This document shows, one piece after another, positions 11,401-26,200 of a DNA stretch of 64,000 bases. Every line of letters begins with the position of its first letter. The first letter of the stretch is position 1. Origin of the DNA: Beroe ovata (taxonomy: Eukaryota; Ctenophora; Nuda; Beroida; Beroidae); NCBI GenBank assembly GCA_946803715.1, contig CAMPET010000080.1, forward strand, positions 160,853-224,852, given 5' to 3'. The notes beneath the pieces were generated by a model that worked only from the letters and a program-made list of their open reading frames with translations, searched no databases and was not told the DNA's origin. Both the position numbers and the translations under genes were made by a program.

Positions 11401-14400
11401 TAGGCACACCCTGTATGTGATCGATAAAATCATTGAGAAGTTTGGTGGTCCTTCAAAGATAATTGCTCAATATTGGTCACGTTTGATGATCAACTTATTC
11501 ATGCAGAAAAAGCCATTGTTCATTGAGCACACAATTTACCTCAAAGCACACAATGATACCTCAAAATGATGGTTGAAGATATAGGAGATCGGGACAATTT
11601 TATGGCTATCAAGACAAAAATTTCGGTATTAACCAGGTATTTGAGCAGCCGAAAAGCAAAACGGGAGTACACAATTATGCGATGTGGAAAAAACATCCCT
11701 GGATGGGAGCTCTTTTACAGCCAGAGACTCCATCCGTATGGAAACTGTATTACTCCTAATCACCACTCAAGTATAAGGTACAGGGTGGGAGAAGGACTGT
11801 TCATAATACCGACGAAGAAGATACATGGGAGATATAATATGCGAGCCTCTTGTGCCAAGATCGAATATGATTGACAAATTAAAAAGTTATTTTCAGCACT
11901 GCTCTCTTCAATTTTACCCCGTCTTTCTAATTAACAAACTCGTGGCTTATAGTAGGCAATGTATTTGGGAGGAGTATTATAGGAATGTCATCTAACTTCT
12001 ATTTCAGTTAATCATGATTATTAAGCTTATAAATTTGAATAGTAATTTGGCCTCTTAACTGTAACCTTTGAGGGTAGGCAAATTTTTACCGTTCTCCATT
12101 AGAGATTAAGCAAGACCCATTTATTAGAGGACAAGTATTATTGATAGAGATGATGAAAAGAATTAGAATAATCAATTTTTAGATTAGCGGAAATATCTAT
12201 ACAGCCCATCTGGATTTGGCATATCCTGAAATTTGTGTTCTTGGTCATTAATTCGGACACACCCACACCATGTATAATTAAAGTGACTATATATAACCCC
12301 AAGAACCTTCATCACATCTTCGAAACAGAGTATCAAGATCGTGATTCCAATAAATTCCTGATTATTTTACCAAATGATACAATCAACAGGAATTAGAGCC
12401 GATAAGGTTATTGCAGATGTATCACCAAAGCCATCTGTCTTCCTAACAATAATAACTCCACCCGTTTAGAAGAAGGAGCATCAGTTGAAATTCCAGTTGA
12501 AGTATTAGCTTGATTGTGTGTCTAGACTCTAACAGCAAAGTTATAGTTGGTTCGACTTTGTGCCTATATGTACCGGCAATCAGTATATAGGTTACTCGCA
12601 CGTCTATAAGTCACCAAGTGATGAAAAGTGAGTCACTGAATTCAGAAATTTCATCATATTATAAACCTCACCCATCTTGCAATCCATATAGTGATGGACA
12701 AGAATAGCTTGAAAGCATATTTACCTCTGTATCGAACTCCGCCCTCAATCTGTCATCGATCGGGCGATGATGGAAGCATTCAAAAAGAAAAATCTCAAAA
12801 AAAGTGTGTTTTTGTGTGATGGTACTCAGCAGCAACATGGGTATACGTGATTCGAAAATAGATTGAGCTGATGAATGTGTGTTTGAAATTTGCCGCCGAG
12901 AGATTGAATTAGTTATCAATGATTACATGATTAATCACTCAATTAGTAGCGAGCAGCAGCTGCAGTATATAATAACTCTTGTGAATGATTATTTGGGAAG
13001 TGCATCGGAAGTCAAAGAATCTAATTTCAAGTAAAATTTACTGATGGAGTTGATTTTGATCCATAATTTGACTGCTATGTCCAACTGAACCTTATATGAT
13101 CTGAGTTGATGAAATGAAGTGTCAATCCCAAAGCATAGAGAGTAATTTTTTGGGGGGATTCTAAAGTTTTTGCCATTGATATCCTCCACTCGTCAGACAA
13201 CTTGACGACATATTTGTTCATTTCCATGACAACAGGTCTCTGACGATGATGCAACCTTCCCAACTCTTTGCCTCGCATAACGATGACAACTACGAATCAG
13301 CTTGACTGATGTCATCAGCAAGACGTATATCAGACAAAGCTGATGACCACGATGACTGATGACCGCGATGACTGATGACTCTCAATTGATGATCAAACCA
13401 AGCAACAGACCTCTGACCAATTACACAAAGCTTGAACTGACACAGCCATGCAGCTAGTGGCCGGTCAGTGTCAGCTCAGATCCCCATGTGGATATCGAGA
13501 AATATATATCATGGATAAACGACATAAGGCGACGTGCCTGTGACGATACTGCACTTCCTGTTCAGTATAATAACGGGAGGAAACCAGCGCTGGTCCCGAC
13601 GCAATCTCCAGTTCATCACGTGATATAACATGTATCATCATGGTTTTTTTGGGTATAAAGTGATCACTGATCATATATATATATTGAGAATGACGTTGGA
13701 TGAAAATTACAAAATTGCTTCGGAGGTTTTTCCGGTTATATATCGCTATATATACGTACCGCCTAGAAGCTGGCATGTTGTAACATTTAGGTAAGCTGCG
13801 GAGAAAGCAAAAAACTTTACGGTTCCGAAAAAAAAGATGAATAGCGCAATAAAAACGGTTACAGTATCCAAAACGACGTTTAAGGTTGTGAGTTCATATA
13901 AAGAGCACTAGGCAGCAGCTGAAAAGATAATATCGCATCTGATTTTTGTTAAGGTGGTTCATTACAAGCCTTATGTTATAATTAGGTAGTTAGGCGGTGG
14001 AAAGGATTCCCGGAAACTTGGTCAATTGCTGTTCAAACATTTAATACAGACTATATCATGGTTAGACTCAGCCATGAGATTTTACGGATCTTCATTTGGA
14101 CTTAATTAATTTTACAACACGGTTATTATGGAGATATAAATCCAATATGTGACGTATAAGTTAAACTCGGTTCCCCACAATATTGGTCCAAATGATCAAT
14201 ACGATGGTTGTGTGTATTTTCGAATAATGACCATGCAGCGCTTATTCCGGTTGTTCTATATAGAACAGTGAAGAGAGATAGAGCAATCAATATAGAGCAA
14301 TGACATGTGGAATACGCGATGCTTTACTCAAGATCTAACTGAAGCAAAGCAAAGGACAAGACTGGTTCACATTCCAATCTTGCGATGTACTAAGTATCTA

Positions 14401-17250
14401 CAAGCTGCGATCATGAGCGCTTTCATGGTTGGTGAAAAGATCTGGCCAAACGGAAAAACGTCTTTGGGCAAAACAGATGCATAACCGCAATAATTGTAAC
14501 AGCAGAAGTAGGTATATACTATTGTAGATGCCTGGCGTCTTTAAGTTTAAGATAGCTAGGGAATGTACTAGAGTGACCGTTTTGCTTCACCATCATGTCA
14601 AGCAGAAGTACTTTCAATTGTTCTAGATGCCTAAAATTCTTGATGAAGAAGATTATACATATCATATCGATGAAGGAACTCTATTTGAGCACTAATGAAA
14701 AGAAGATATCACAAGATAATCTATATATAGCCCAGTAGCCATAGCAACACCATAGTTACATGCCACTACCAAATCTAATATCGAAACTAAAAATTTCTCA
14801 TGAAATCGCGTTGAAATCATCGACAAAAACGAGACAATTTGTACACATGACAAACCTTTGTTTCCCAGCCGATGATTCTCGTCTCTTCTATATTGTAGTG
14901 TGTGTGTGTGTGGGTGTCAGCTACACACGCAGTCCAGAATTTAGAGGAAACTGTTGATACTCGAGTAATATATATGCAACAAACCAACGCACACACCTCA
15001 AAATTTGAGGACAAAACGTGTTGTGTACGTGTTGTGTACGGATAAAAGAAGACGTGTATAGTAGGTACACGCTAATACGACAGTCACAAAAACCGACAAG
15101 ATTTATAGTCCGCTATGACCAAGTCTGAGCAGGGAAGTAAATAATTTTCAACGCATTCTGGTCTTTCCAAGCATATGTACCACACATGTAAATATATATA
15201 TAGGATACGCATTATCATACGATTTATTATATATTTTCGATGTCAACAACAGACTGACTCTCCTGCAGTAAGATCACAGCGGATTGAGTGTGATTTTATA
15301 CAACAGCCTAGATCTGCCACTTATCAGCTACAATGATATATTGCTATCAGCTGATACTTGCATAGATATGCCGCTGCAGTTGATAGCCACGTTCTTTTTG
15401 ATGTTATCCAGTTTCAACGAGTTTATTTGGCAAAATCACTTCCAATACCTTATATCGATAACAGAGTGATTGATGTATATGTGCAAGTAACTTGTTACCA
15501 CCTGAAAATCATATGACACTTTGAATCAACGGATTTCGTGTGATATATGTGGCGGACAAGTTTCGACAAGTGGCGGACTATGTGGCGGACAAGTTTCGAC
15601 ACCAGAATTCTATTAACAGTGATGATTTTTGCCCTACAAGCATGCTCCATGTAACGTGGCATGAAGTTAGGTGGCATGGAGTCTGAATAGCTGGAATGAT
15701 GATCAGCAATCAACACCTAGTTGATCAGTTTTGAGGACACAATATATGATAGCGTATATATTTCACACGTAACCCTTGAAAATATAGACATAAACGTTGC
15801 TTAAGATTTGCAAAAATTATAAATCAACTTAAAACACAAAAAAAACTTACACTCAAAATCGCAGTAGAAGCCTCTCTAATCCTCCTGTCTCTACCTCCAC
15901 GATAATATATAAAAGGTTGATTATTTCACTCTAAATTTATGACACAAGACACACAATTATAATAGGCTGAACTATGAAATGCCCACTATATAAAACTGCC
16001 TTGAGGATCTGTCAAGTTTTTGGGAGGACAACTTTTTGAGCTTCCCTCCCTGCTAAGCCGAGTATCATACTATATTATAAACCTCGTTTATATCAAATCG
16101 GTCAGATCAGTGGAAAATCAAGCGGTTAATTGACAGTCTTGTACGTGTCATCAGCAACACGTTTTAAATTTGATTTGATCAAAGTTCAGGTCTGGATAGG
16201 AGTTCAAAGGTAACAAGAACCTATGTATGTATATATGTTCCAGGGTAGACTGGTTTTAAAAGTTGTGATATTATTGATGACATACACATGGCCTAACTGA
16301 CTCGAGATGAACATGTTGTACAAGTCGATTCGTTATGAAACTGCGTTCATCTGTGAGCTTGGAAAACACATGGTGACGATGGTAAATTTTGTGATTATGA
16401 TGGATATATTTTGTTTGTCTCTAGCTAATTTCAAATTTGTAGGTGAATGACGAATATGGATATCATGACAACCGACTCACATGTATTCATCTAAGGGTAT
16501 TCGTCACCTAAAACATCCGTAAGTTCCTTCCAAATTTCAATCAGAGTCGATCACCAAGATCACTTCATCCAAACAAACGTATTAATAAAGACTAAAAACC
16601 GAGGAAAAAGAAGCAACCTACTTTGAAATATGTCATCAGTTTAGGTTTGTTAGTCAGGTTATTGTTTCAACGAACTCAATGGGTAACAGGATAAAGATCT
16701 GTTGATCTAGGCAGGCACATTCATATATCAAGCTGTCTGCATAATATATCACAAAGTGGGCTGAGAAAAATGACCAAAATGGTGGCTGAAGAATGCCTGA
16801 TTTGAGCAGGTCGTGCTAGTGTATTATAGATCGAATATACCGGTATGTAGTACGTAGTCTATATAATGAATGTAATGATAACCGTGCACGTATGTAAACC
16901 GAGCTGATTTGCGTCATTGAAGGAACTTACTATTGGTTATTTGGTCGGGAGACTCCAACAAAGTAAACAATATACAGTGCCTGCTGCAGAAGGCATTGTG
17001 TGGTATGAAATATGCTTCATCTCTTTTACAAAAACATAAATGAGAAAAGCATATGCATGATGTATCCTATGGTCTTGCATGAAAGGACCATTTCATAGGT
17101 CCACTAATTCATAGCGACTTCGAGGCGGGTGAAGGGTGTTTTCCAGTGAACGAACAATTGTAACATTGATCGTCTCATATTGTCAAACATGAGTATTGGT
17201 CAGACTCAAAAGTATAAAAAGGTTTTATAGTCCAATGAATGAGACCTACA
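8445..17250. other. Gene-poor stretch, inferred innexin introns
   Basis: Apart from weak donor-like sites I see no coding exon between the RS-rich first exon and the 17.5 kb first exon. Open frames are short and lack flanking splice signals. The sequence is AT-rich and unique to the eye, with scattered TA-rich runs. On the minus strand it would be first-intron sequence for transcripts starting at 17.5 kb or further right. Confidence 0.5.
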
Positions 17251-17258
17251 TTACTTAC

Positions 17259-17527
17259 AAGTCCCATGGACTAGACGAAGAAGACTTGGCACCCTTGCTC
17301 TCCGATTTCCGGCAACTTCTCCTGGATGCCCCCGCGTCAGAACTCTCAGTTGAAAGGGTCACACTCTGAAGCAACTGGACACCAGCACCGCCAAGAACAG
17401 GACTCTTGCTGTTGGGGGCAGGGTCAGGACGTTCAAAGTACGTGGTTTCTATAATCGGTTCGGGCAGATACGACGTCTTGTGCTGGTAGTAGTCGGTGTA
17501 AACTTTCCTCACGTTGAGCTGCTTCAT
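17259..17527 (-). CDS. Candidate alternative first exon of the innexin gene (MKQLNVRKVY)
   Basis: ATG at 17527 opens 89 codons plus two bases, ending at a gtaagt donor. The peptide is not low complexity at first (MKQLNVRKVYTDYYQHKTSY, then a tyrosine- and proline-rich part), then becomes serine/basic (SRRSCRKSESKG, SSSSSPWD). No signal peptide or membrane segment is present, as expected for a cytosolic extension. The phase-2 exit is the same as in the 8.4, 22.7 and 30.9 kb exons and fits the exon at 5591. The intron to 5591 would be about 11.7 kb. I do not recognise the peptide. It might begin an unrelated gene whose later exons I missed. Confidence 0.55.
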
Positions 17528-20500
17528 TTACAGAAGCTAGCAGTTATAGGGGAGGGAGAAGAGGCCTGCGGGTATCCAGACTTCAAACATTTGTGGTGTT
17601 TCGGCTAGAGCTGTCATTGATGATATGGAAATGGAAAGCAGCAAAATATGTCAATCAGAACAATGGAATCAAAGCTAACAAACTAATGAAAACTCATAGG
17701 TAAAGGAAACAGCAGCCATCTAGAAAAATTTTGTCAGATGAATTTTTGATGAGAACCACTGAAACTACCTTAAATCATTGCAATGGCTAAACATGCAAAA
17801 TGCAAACATCAACAGTTTTGATGTCATGGTAACGCAGGGAGTGTGTCATTACTGACCCCTGTCTATATTTATCTGACTTAAATTCTCATGTTGAGGCTAA
17901 CAGTAATGACGGTTATAATCACAGCTGAGTCCATAGGTATGTAGTTGAGACCAAAATCATGTGCGTCCGTCCGGTATCATTGATAATGTATGGCATGTTG
18001 ATTACTGGTGACTGTGTGTTTAGCTTCAAGGGGTACAACAAACCCTTGATGAGTTTCACGTCATCCCTGGATGAAATCCATAAGCGATCTACACAAGTAT
18101 CGAAAGCAAAAAAGCCAAAAGGGTTATTAGGAATTGGTTGACTGCCAAATCGAGATGGACAAAGATCAAATGAGCACTCCCCAATACTCAAAAAATATTT
18201 TAATGAGTCCTTGTAACAAGTCCACCTGCCTTGAATAGTCCATGTCCTTGATGAGCAATAGCACTTCAGGATAATTTGCTGATGCTATGGGGTTCTAAAG
18301 CTATATGATAGGTATTCATTCCTGAATTAAGAACCTCAAATTGATTGAACTTCACTCATCATATCATAATAGAAAGATTTTGAAACCACCATTTTCCATT
18401 GCATTAACTTGTGGTTCTTCCATCCAATAGATTGATCATACCTAACTTAGCCCTATCCCCCTTGACAGGCTTAATAATCAATCATGTGAATCTCAAAGTA
18501 AAAATATTCTTGGATCAGAGCTAATGACTCACGCTATTGACAGCCCTGGCAGCAGATCTTGTATATAGCTAAGAGCAGCCTGGACATGGCGAAGAAGCAT
18601 CAAACTGCCCGTCTGGCAGACTCACACAAGAGAAGGGCACTCTACAGGAAGCAGCAGAATACATCATAATATATAATCTGACGTGGCTCACTTTCATGAA
18701 TCATCATAACATATGTAATTCACTTTAATTCAGAGCTGCAGAGCACGGTTTGGCGTCGTGATCGACTGCTGTTTCCTTTATTACGGCAGATGACACAACG
18801 AACACATGATCAGTCGGGGGCAACGGGGCTCCCCCCTAACTTCACAGGATCTGGTATTTAACATATTGTTTAAGGGCGGTATATATTGCAAGATAGATAG
18901 TACATACATAGAGAATATAGAACCAGATCAGAGAGGTAAGGTTGAATGGGGGTAGAGACTAGAGAATCATGTAGTTTTCATAACTAATGATAGGCAGTAA
19001 TTGCGAAGACTTAATGTCAGTAATTCAGGTAATAAAGCAAGCTAAATCCGGCGGTACAACATGGTTTAGAATGCTTACTCATCGTGAATCTCTGTCTTAT
19101 AATCGCGCGGCTAAAGAGTCCCACTATATTCTCCATTGTCCGGCATATCACATATACTAATCGTACAGAGCTGATGCAGACAGCCGACACACATACGCAC
19201 AAGCAATTGAGACTCATCTCAAGGGGCTAATATAAGCGCCATATTCAGACAAATGTAACAGTGATTTCAAAGCCAAATTTTGGCCTCAATCTTCCGAAAT
19301 CATCACCCATCATCCTGCTTTAGTAATATAATGGTCTCCTCAATTATACAGCATGATTTCGATGCTAATGCTTCTCTCACATGAAATGGAGCATGAGATT
19401 TACTGTGGGAGATTTACATATTTCATAATATATACCTCCACAGTATATACGAAATGAGGAGGTACTAGAGTACTTCATGGATAGGATCCAGAAAATTAGT
19501 CTCAGTCCATCATTCATGACGCCGGTTATGGTAAGACTACCCCTCTCTGTTAGTGTGACATAATGCTTTTACTGAATTTATTGGTTTTTGGTGCACAGAA
19601 CTGAGAACCGATGCGACACAGGCTAAATGATAAAACCAGGACAGGAAATTTAGTCTTGAGCTATTTTGAAAATGGGCTCTCCATGATGATTTGTAAATTT
19701 GGAGTTACTGCAGTGTATGATAGGTTAAATTGTAGCCGAAATATGGGAATGTACAACTTTGCAGACAAAAGCTTGCATTGCTGAGCAGTGAACCTGAGAA
19801 CTTTGGAGAACTTGATAACTTCATTCCATTCAACTGTCTTGGGATAGTATCCGCAAATGGTGGAAAGAAGTCTGCACTGTGAATACCCTTGAATTTCATA
19901 TAAATGACACATAAATTGTCAAATAACTAAACTTTAAGCATAGGTACTAAATAGGGATCTACCTAGAGCCATTTCATGATGTTTAGGAACTTAATCGATC
20001 ATTATAACAGGAAAAGTTTTCCAATCTCCTAAATATTTAGGCCGAAAAACGACTAAAGGTGTGTGGCACTGACTGGCAGAGTGGCAGAGGACTGGGTGCC
20101 TAAAGAGCTGTTGCTTCCAGTCAGACTTTCTGGAGATAATATATATTGGAACAAAATCCCCAATTCACTATTCTTTAGTCTAAGTTAGTAGGTTGATAAT
20201 AGCCACTGGATATGAAGATTGAAGAATGGGGAAAGAAGCAAAGCGGTATTTGAAGTACAGCTCTTCTGGCTGGTTCATTGGTATAAATATGGAGAGAGAA
20301 TGATATGTATGAAAGGTGCTTGAATGACACACAAAAGGAGTTCAATCAGTAACTTCCATACTCATAGGAAAATTTCCCCGGGTTATCAGGAAATAGGTTT
20401 TTGTTTTTGTTAATGAAACAGCAGGATTACTCACCTAGTCATGTTACCAGCAGATAGGCTCCACTCTTGGCATGACAACAAAAACAAGCAAAATGAATAT

Positions 20501-22662
20501 ATTATAGTGGCTGACAGGACAGAGTACACAACCAATCTTTCATCTGTCGCTTGCCCGATGGAAAGTTAACCAAGAGTTAGCAAAGCTAAAGAAGATGGGA
20601 AATCAATACTAAGAAAGCGGAGTATAAAGCAAAAGGGAGTAGTAGAAAGAGTAAAATATCAAAAATACGATTGGTACTTATAATTGTACACACGGTTTTC
20701 CTTTATGTATGCCATAGGATTTTTCAATATATATATTTTGGTGAACGATTCCATCACATCTTATTATACCTCTGCATGTATTTCCATCGGATGATGATGA
20801 ATTTGTGATCAGAAAATAGCTATAATACCGTTATTATGCCAAGACGAAAATGTACATCATGGAACATTTTCCGATTGGAAACTAGCAATATTGGTGAGCT
20901 CTTTGCTGGCAAATGAAATTGAGTAGCGCTAGGCAGATATAATTGCAGCTTCCGTGGGCTAATCAATTCACAGTATACTTGTTGCGTAGGGGAAGCATAG
21001 AGACAGTTGAAATGATACTATGATATAGTCTGCTGAGAAGCCAGTGGGAATTGATCCACCATTTAGAATATAACAAACAAATTTGTTGAAATTGAGATTG
21101 AAATTTTTCAGTTCCTTCTATCACACAATTCCCACATACCATATGTAGAGCAGGCCCATGAAGAAGACTAGAATGAGAAGATCCAGTGTTGAATCGAGGA
21201 AGAAATCAGAACGGTGCAGGCAAAGGGGAATGAAACTTCCGATCAAAATTTTGCACTCGAAATGGACGAAATTGACGAAATTGTTGACTCACAAATTGAC
21301 AACTCATTCGTTACTCACTTGCTGATTAATTAGAGAACAATTATAGTTACAAAAGAGTATTTACACCTTCCCAAAGTTGCTTTGTTTGAACTCACGCCTC
21401 AATAATAAGGAAATGGTCGACAGTAAATATTGTCGTCCGTCAATAATATATTGTCGGTGATATACAGCTTGAGTTTGGCCTTATGATTTAGATGGACACT
21501 TTGATGGTCCTGTTGGTTTGTTTGCGACATCTTCATTGCTACAGTGTATTCCTATAAATCATACAAACTGGTTAAGATAAGCATCCAAAAGCAATTTTTC
21601 TAGGCCCTATAGTCAAGAAAAATATAATCGAAAAATTTGAACACCCTCAAAATCGGAATCAATATGAACCTGGCGAAGTCGGTTTTCATGGAGTGATCTC
21701 TCACCTGAAGCCCTGATGAATGATACAGGTGTTGGGCTGCGCAGTTACCATATCACCTCTTCATCGATATAATGTGAAGTTGGGAGAAAACAGCTCTGGT
21801 ACAGGATTATTATCAACCCACCTCAAACATAGGGCAGAATACTGCAGGCAAGATTAGTGCTCAACTTATTGGGGAATTTTCACCAAAATTTAGGAATTGG
21901 GTACTATAAACGATGACTATGATAGTGCAGGCAAGATTAATATTATCACACACCGTATTATGGGAATGAAGTGAAGGAGAGGAAACACTGCTAAAATCAC
22001 ACTACAGAGTGTGGGGGTGGTCAACAACAATAATGGTGATCCTGGTTATCACGTGACAGTGTCACCAAGCATCTTGTTGTCATGGGAACACGTCACACCG
22101 GCATGTCACGTGACTTTGATTGCAATTGATTGGTTATCAAGATCATTTGTCAGTATGACTGCCTCGTGACACACATAAATACAACTACCGATACTATTGT
22201 GGATTGGGGTTGGTGTGTAATAGATTTATTAGATAAATTGGCACTCTTAGTTGAGAACATCAGACCGTACACATCTTGATTATGATGACAACAATCATAA
22301 ATTAGAGACTATATAAATGCACATGCCAATTATATGTAAAGTTCCAATTTGCCCGTGCTATTAGGGCGCAGCCATTGTACACGGGGAACCTATGTATAAG
22401 CTGTAATGTATTGTCAGGTTGTACCTCGATCACCCATGCAGAAAATTTGCATGATTTTAATCACCTGATTCGTGATCAATACATGGACTTTGATATGTTT
22501 GTTACGCTCATGACAATTCATGAACTGTGACTATGAAGTTTCGCCATACAATAATTTCATGGGTCATCTCAAGATAGACGAACCCCTAAATAAAAGGTGT
22601 CTTTAATACCCTGCAAACTAGGATTACCACCTACCTACTGCATTACTGAAGCGATAACTCAC

Positions 22663-23207
22663 CGCATCACTTTCAGAGCAAATTCAACTTCTTCTTTCCT
22701 CTTTCTCCCCCTGTCCCAATCAATCTCCTCATCATTGTCGATTGAATGCTCCACACCAGGAGTCACGCCCCAATCACCCGCCCTGTAACTGCCTGCCAGT
22801 TCCCCTGCTAGCTCACTAATTGCCAGTAGTCTCTTACTATGAACTCCCAGTCTGAACCTCCGGCCCTCCTCGGCCACCATGAAACACGAGTTTATCATCT
22901 GAGCTCGACGCTGGAAGGACCAATAGGAATGTCCATCCTCGTTACTCGTGCCGGTGCCCTTCTGATCGTATCTCCGATAAAAACTCGACATTATCATGAA
23001 ATTCTCCTTCTTATTCGATGTGCAGTACGTGGTGCTGAGTGCTAGTCTCCGGACAGTCGCACTTGCGCTCATGTTCTGAACCCGTGCGCGTCTTTGGATT
23101 CGGTTACCATGGCGATGTTGCCGCACGTGGAGTTTGTTTCCACGGTGGAGTTCAGCGCGGCGTGTTCCGTGCCGCGCAGCACGATATCGACGAGAAATCC
23201 GTGGCAT
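22663..23207 (-). CDS. Candidate alternative first exon of the innexin gene (longest N-terminal extension)
   Basis: The frame is open from an ATG at 23207 to a gtgagt donor at 22662: 181 codons plus two bases. A second ATG at 23072 (MSASATVRRLALSTTYC) is an equally good start and gives 136 codons. The first 45 residues are arginine/histidine rich. The later part (EEGRRFRLGVHSKRLLAISE, DNDEEIDWDRGRKRKEEVEF) looks like ordinary soluble, charged protein. The 5' part lies in a locally GC- and CpG-richer patch, suggestive of a promoter-proximal exon. Phase 2 fits the exon at 5591. The peptide is unrecognised; coding status is likely, linkage inferred. Confidence 0.5.
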
Positions 23208-26200
23208 TTTGCAGAGAGGGAGATCAGAGTTGGCAACAGTTCGATACCACGATTCGTAAGAGATAAGTGAAAGAGGAGAGAAAGAGGCTATAAAATTCTC
23301 TTGGTGTTATTCCTGCATAATTACTTGTTCATGTTAGACGATTAATTGCCGGCTAATTAAATTGCTTGATCAGTTAATCAATCGTCAACAAACAATATGT
23401 CGATGTATCGAGATATAATGATCATTGCATTAGTATTGGAGTCTAGACGGATCACATGATTTGAGAATTCTCATCTTATCCTTCGTGATGAGAGATATCT
23501 ATGATATTCATGATGAAAATTACTCTTTTTGGAGATCATAAGGAACATGAATATTCAGACTTCATTCATCTGGTGATCATTTGGCAGTTACTTGGCCATC
23601 TATGATCCGCTTCTGAGTATAAGAATCTAACCTTTATTTTACTCGAGTCCAATTCCAGTGAGCTATGATTTCAGCCATCATCAAACCAATTGAAGAGAAG
23701 ATTCTCGAGAAACAGAAGTAATTAATTCTATTATTGGAATTCCACAGAACACTCTTGAATCACGCCCATTATCTGGAAGTCAGGCTAAAGGATCCTTCTA
23801 ATGATGTATTGTAACGTATCTATATAATGATCTAGATCACATGACAATATTATCACATGATCCATTGTACTACTCCACTCATGATGATACTGGATAAGAG
23901 TGCTGACTAAATATATAAATTTCACCATGTCATAGTCTGTATAAATCAAACAATCCCTGAAGTCGATAGATTCACAAGGGATGGATACATGGTCGATGAT
24001 CTCATCATTTCCAAGGAATTATAATATGTCCTTATCCAGCAAGAGCCTCGCCCGAAGTTCTGAATCAGAGTTCCAGAATGGTTAAATTTGCAAGGAAATA
24101 GAGAAACTTGGAACGGATTTTGCACGTATATTGCTACTATACAACATGCAGAATGTAAATCTCATACCACTAGAGTGCAAGTTGTGCAATAATTCTGCAA
24201 AAATTGTCTTTTCTCTGCTATATCACAGGGCGCTACTAAATATTTCCTTGTGGCTGATATGATATGACCACATGTGAGATACACCTCTCCTACCCTTATG
24301 TCATGAGTCATCATAATGAGCCTGATTAACTGTTTTTCGATTAATCCATACTTAGAAAAAGTCGGGAGAAAAATGATGTAACGTTTATGACGTGCTATGA
24401 CGCTTCTAGAGGAAATCCTTGGGATGGTTTTTCCCGCCCAGTTTCACGAAAATTCCTCGCATTTTCGGCAAAATAATACGTCCACTGAAGACATGAGCAT
24501 GTTAGGTCGACATGGTCATATCTCGAAAGATGTCATATTTTATGAAGGAGACTTTCTCGTTTACAATGTCTAGAATATCCACTCAGTCGTTCTGAAATGA
24601 TTGGTGGTCCAGCGATTTAGTGTGGATCATAAGAAACTTTTACTTTATTTCAAAGTCCGCTGAAGTCTGGGTGACGTATGCATAAAAATATATATTGGCG
24701 AAAAAAATATTTCGCGAAAAAATGATGATATGATGAGGAGTTAGGAATCGATAACCAGCTCGTAATATTCAACATTGTACGACAATCAAAGTTTGGAGTT
24801 CTGATCACAAATCTTTGCTGCCGATTTGGGGATGACATTTCTCCATTATGACAACCAGCTAATTCGATGAAAGTGCCACCTTTTCCAATATGATGACCGA
24901 TGCTCTGAACATTTTGTCCCGTATTCTAGAGTGAGAGATAGAGCTTCAAGTTGCAACCATCTTCTGTTATGGGCGATCCACCAATGCAAATGAAACATTG
25001 AAACCCTTCCCAAATTGAAGCATATCTATATCCTTAGGTTCATTCCGTATACATGTTCATTACCCTTTCTAAGATACAGACAGCCAATATGATACAGACA
25101 GCCAATATGTAGAGGATCCGAGACCTGGATCAAACATAGAATTACCTCCGCAGCAGTTCGACTCGGATATATACTGCTGGCTGTTCTCGCGATTCGTCCT
25201 CCAACAATAGCTGGTACTCAGCTGCCGCAACTATTTGCTGTGTGCATCATAGTTAGTCAGAGTTGCTACGACCATGCACATATGCATAATATATTGCAAG
25301 AAGGAACAAATTTTGGAAGAGCCAACTGAAGCATGGGAATAGTCGCCATATATTGTAATGATTTTATGACAGTCGTGACTGTCTTATGGCAGTGTTAACA
25401 TCTGTGTTGACGTCTACACGAGAATCTATAACATGATCATACTAGCAGGTATATTACTGGTATCAGGTTGGTGTGATGGAATTAATCTCATCAGAATTCT
25501 AGATAGTATAATATTGAGAGATGTCACCTCTCGTAATCATGATTTTACTGATTGGGGATCGATGAAGAGTTGTACATACCTACATGAAGTGTGGATGATG
25601 GAAAGATGGAGAGGAAGACAGAAAGTGACCTGAGATCTTGTTTTCCTTACACTTTTTGATCATACTTAGTCAAATGGGTTAGCTCACATTCAGATGAGAA
25701 ATTCATCAAAGTTTTCGTTTAGTGGTCACTCATATCTCCTAATTAACTGTTAACTCTACTTACTAGTTCATACATCATACCGTTACACCTATATATATGT
25801 CATTAAGCTAATCACATATGTCATTGAAAATGACAGGACAAATGGAAGAATGTGGATCCTCAATTCACATCAGATATACTCACCCTCAAAAATTCGAGAT
25901 AAGGTCCTCCCTCTCTTCGCTCCGGCTATAGGCCACTGACCACAGGAAAAACCAGCAAGTTATAACAGCATCGTACGCGGGAACCCGAAAGCTCGTATGT
26001 ATAAATAAATTTTAATAAAATGATCCAGGGCAGTGGGGCACCGATGCTCCGACTGATTTGACCATATAAGCGTGGAGCACAGTGGAGTCTTATATATTCC
26101 GATATCGGAGCATGGTCCTGATTGGCAGGTGCATTCAGACCTCGTGATCTGATTGGATGGTGACGTGCTTCTCTTCGGCTTGTGATTGGTCAGTGTTTGC

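Noticed and set aside
12672-12838. Minus-strand frame from ATG 12838 ending at gtgagg in phase 2
   Set aside because: It fits the innexin phase, but the peptide looks random and the donor is weaker; kept only as a remark.
15845-15905. Minus-strand gtaagt donor after an open basic peptide (GRDRRIREASTAIL)
   Set aside because: No start codon and no convincing acceptor.
20435-20442. Minus-strand ATGACTAG followed by gtgagt, phase 2
   Set aside because: Eight coding bases can occur by chance; no independent support.
25884-25935. 52-nt minus-strand exon-like stretch (WPIAGAKRGRTLSRIFE) with acceptor ggtcag and donor gtgagt
   Set aside because: No start codon, no neighbouring exon with matching phase, and too short to trust alone.
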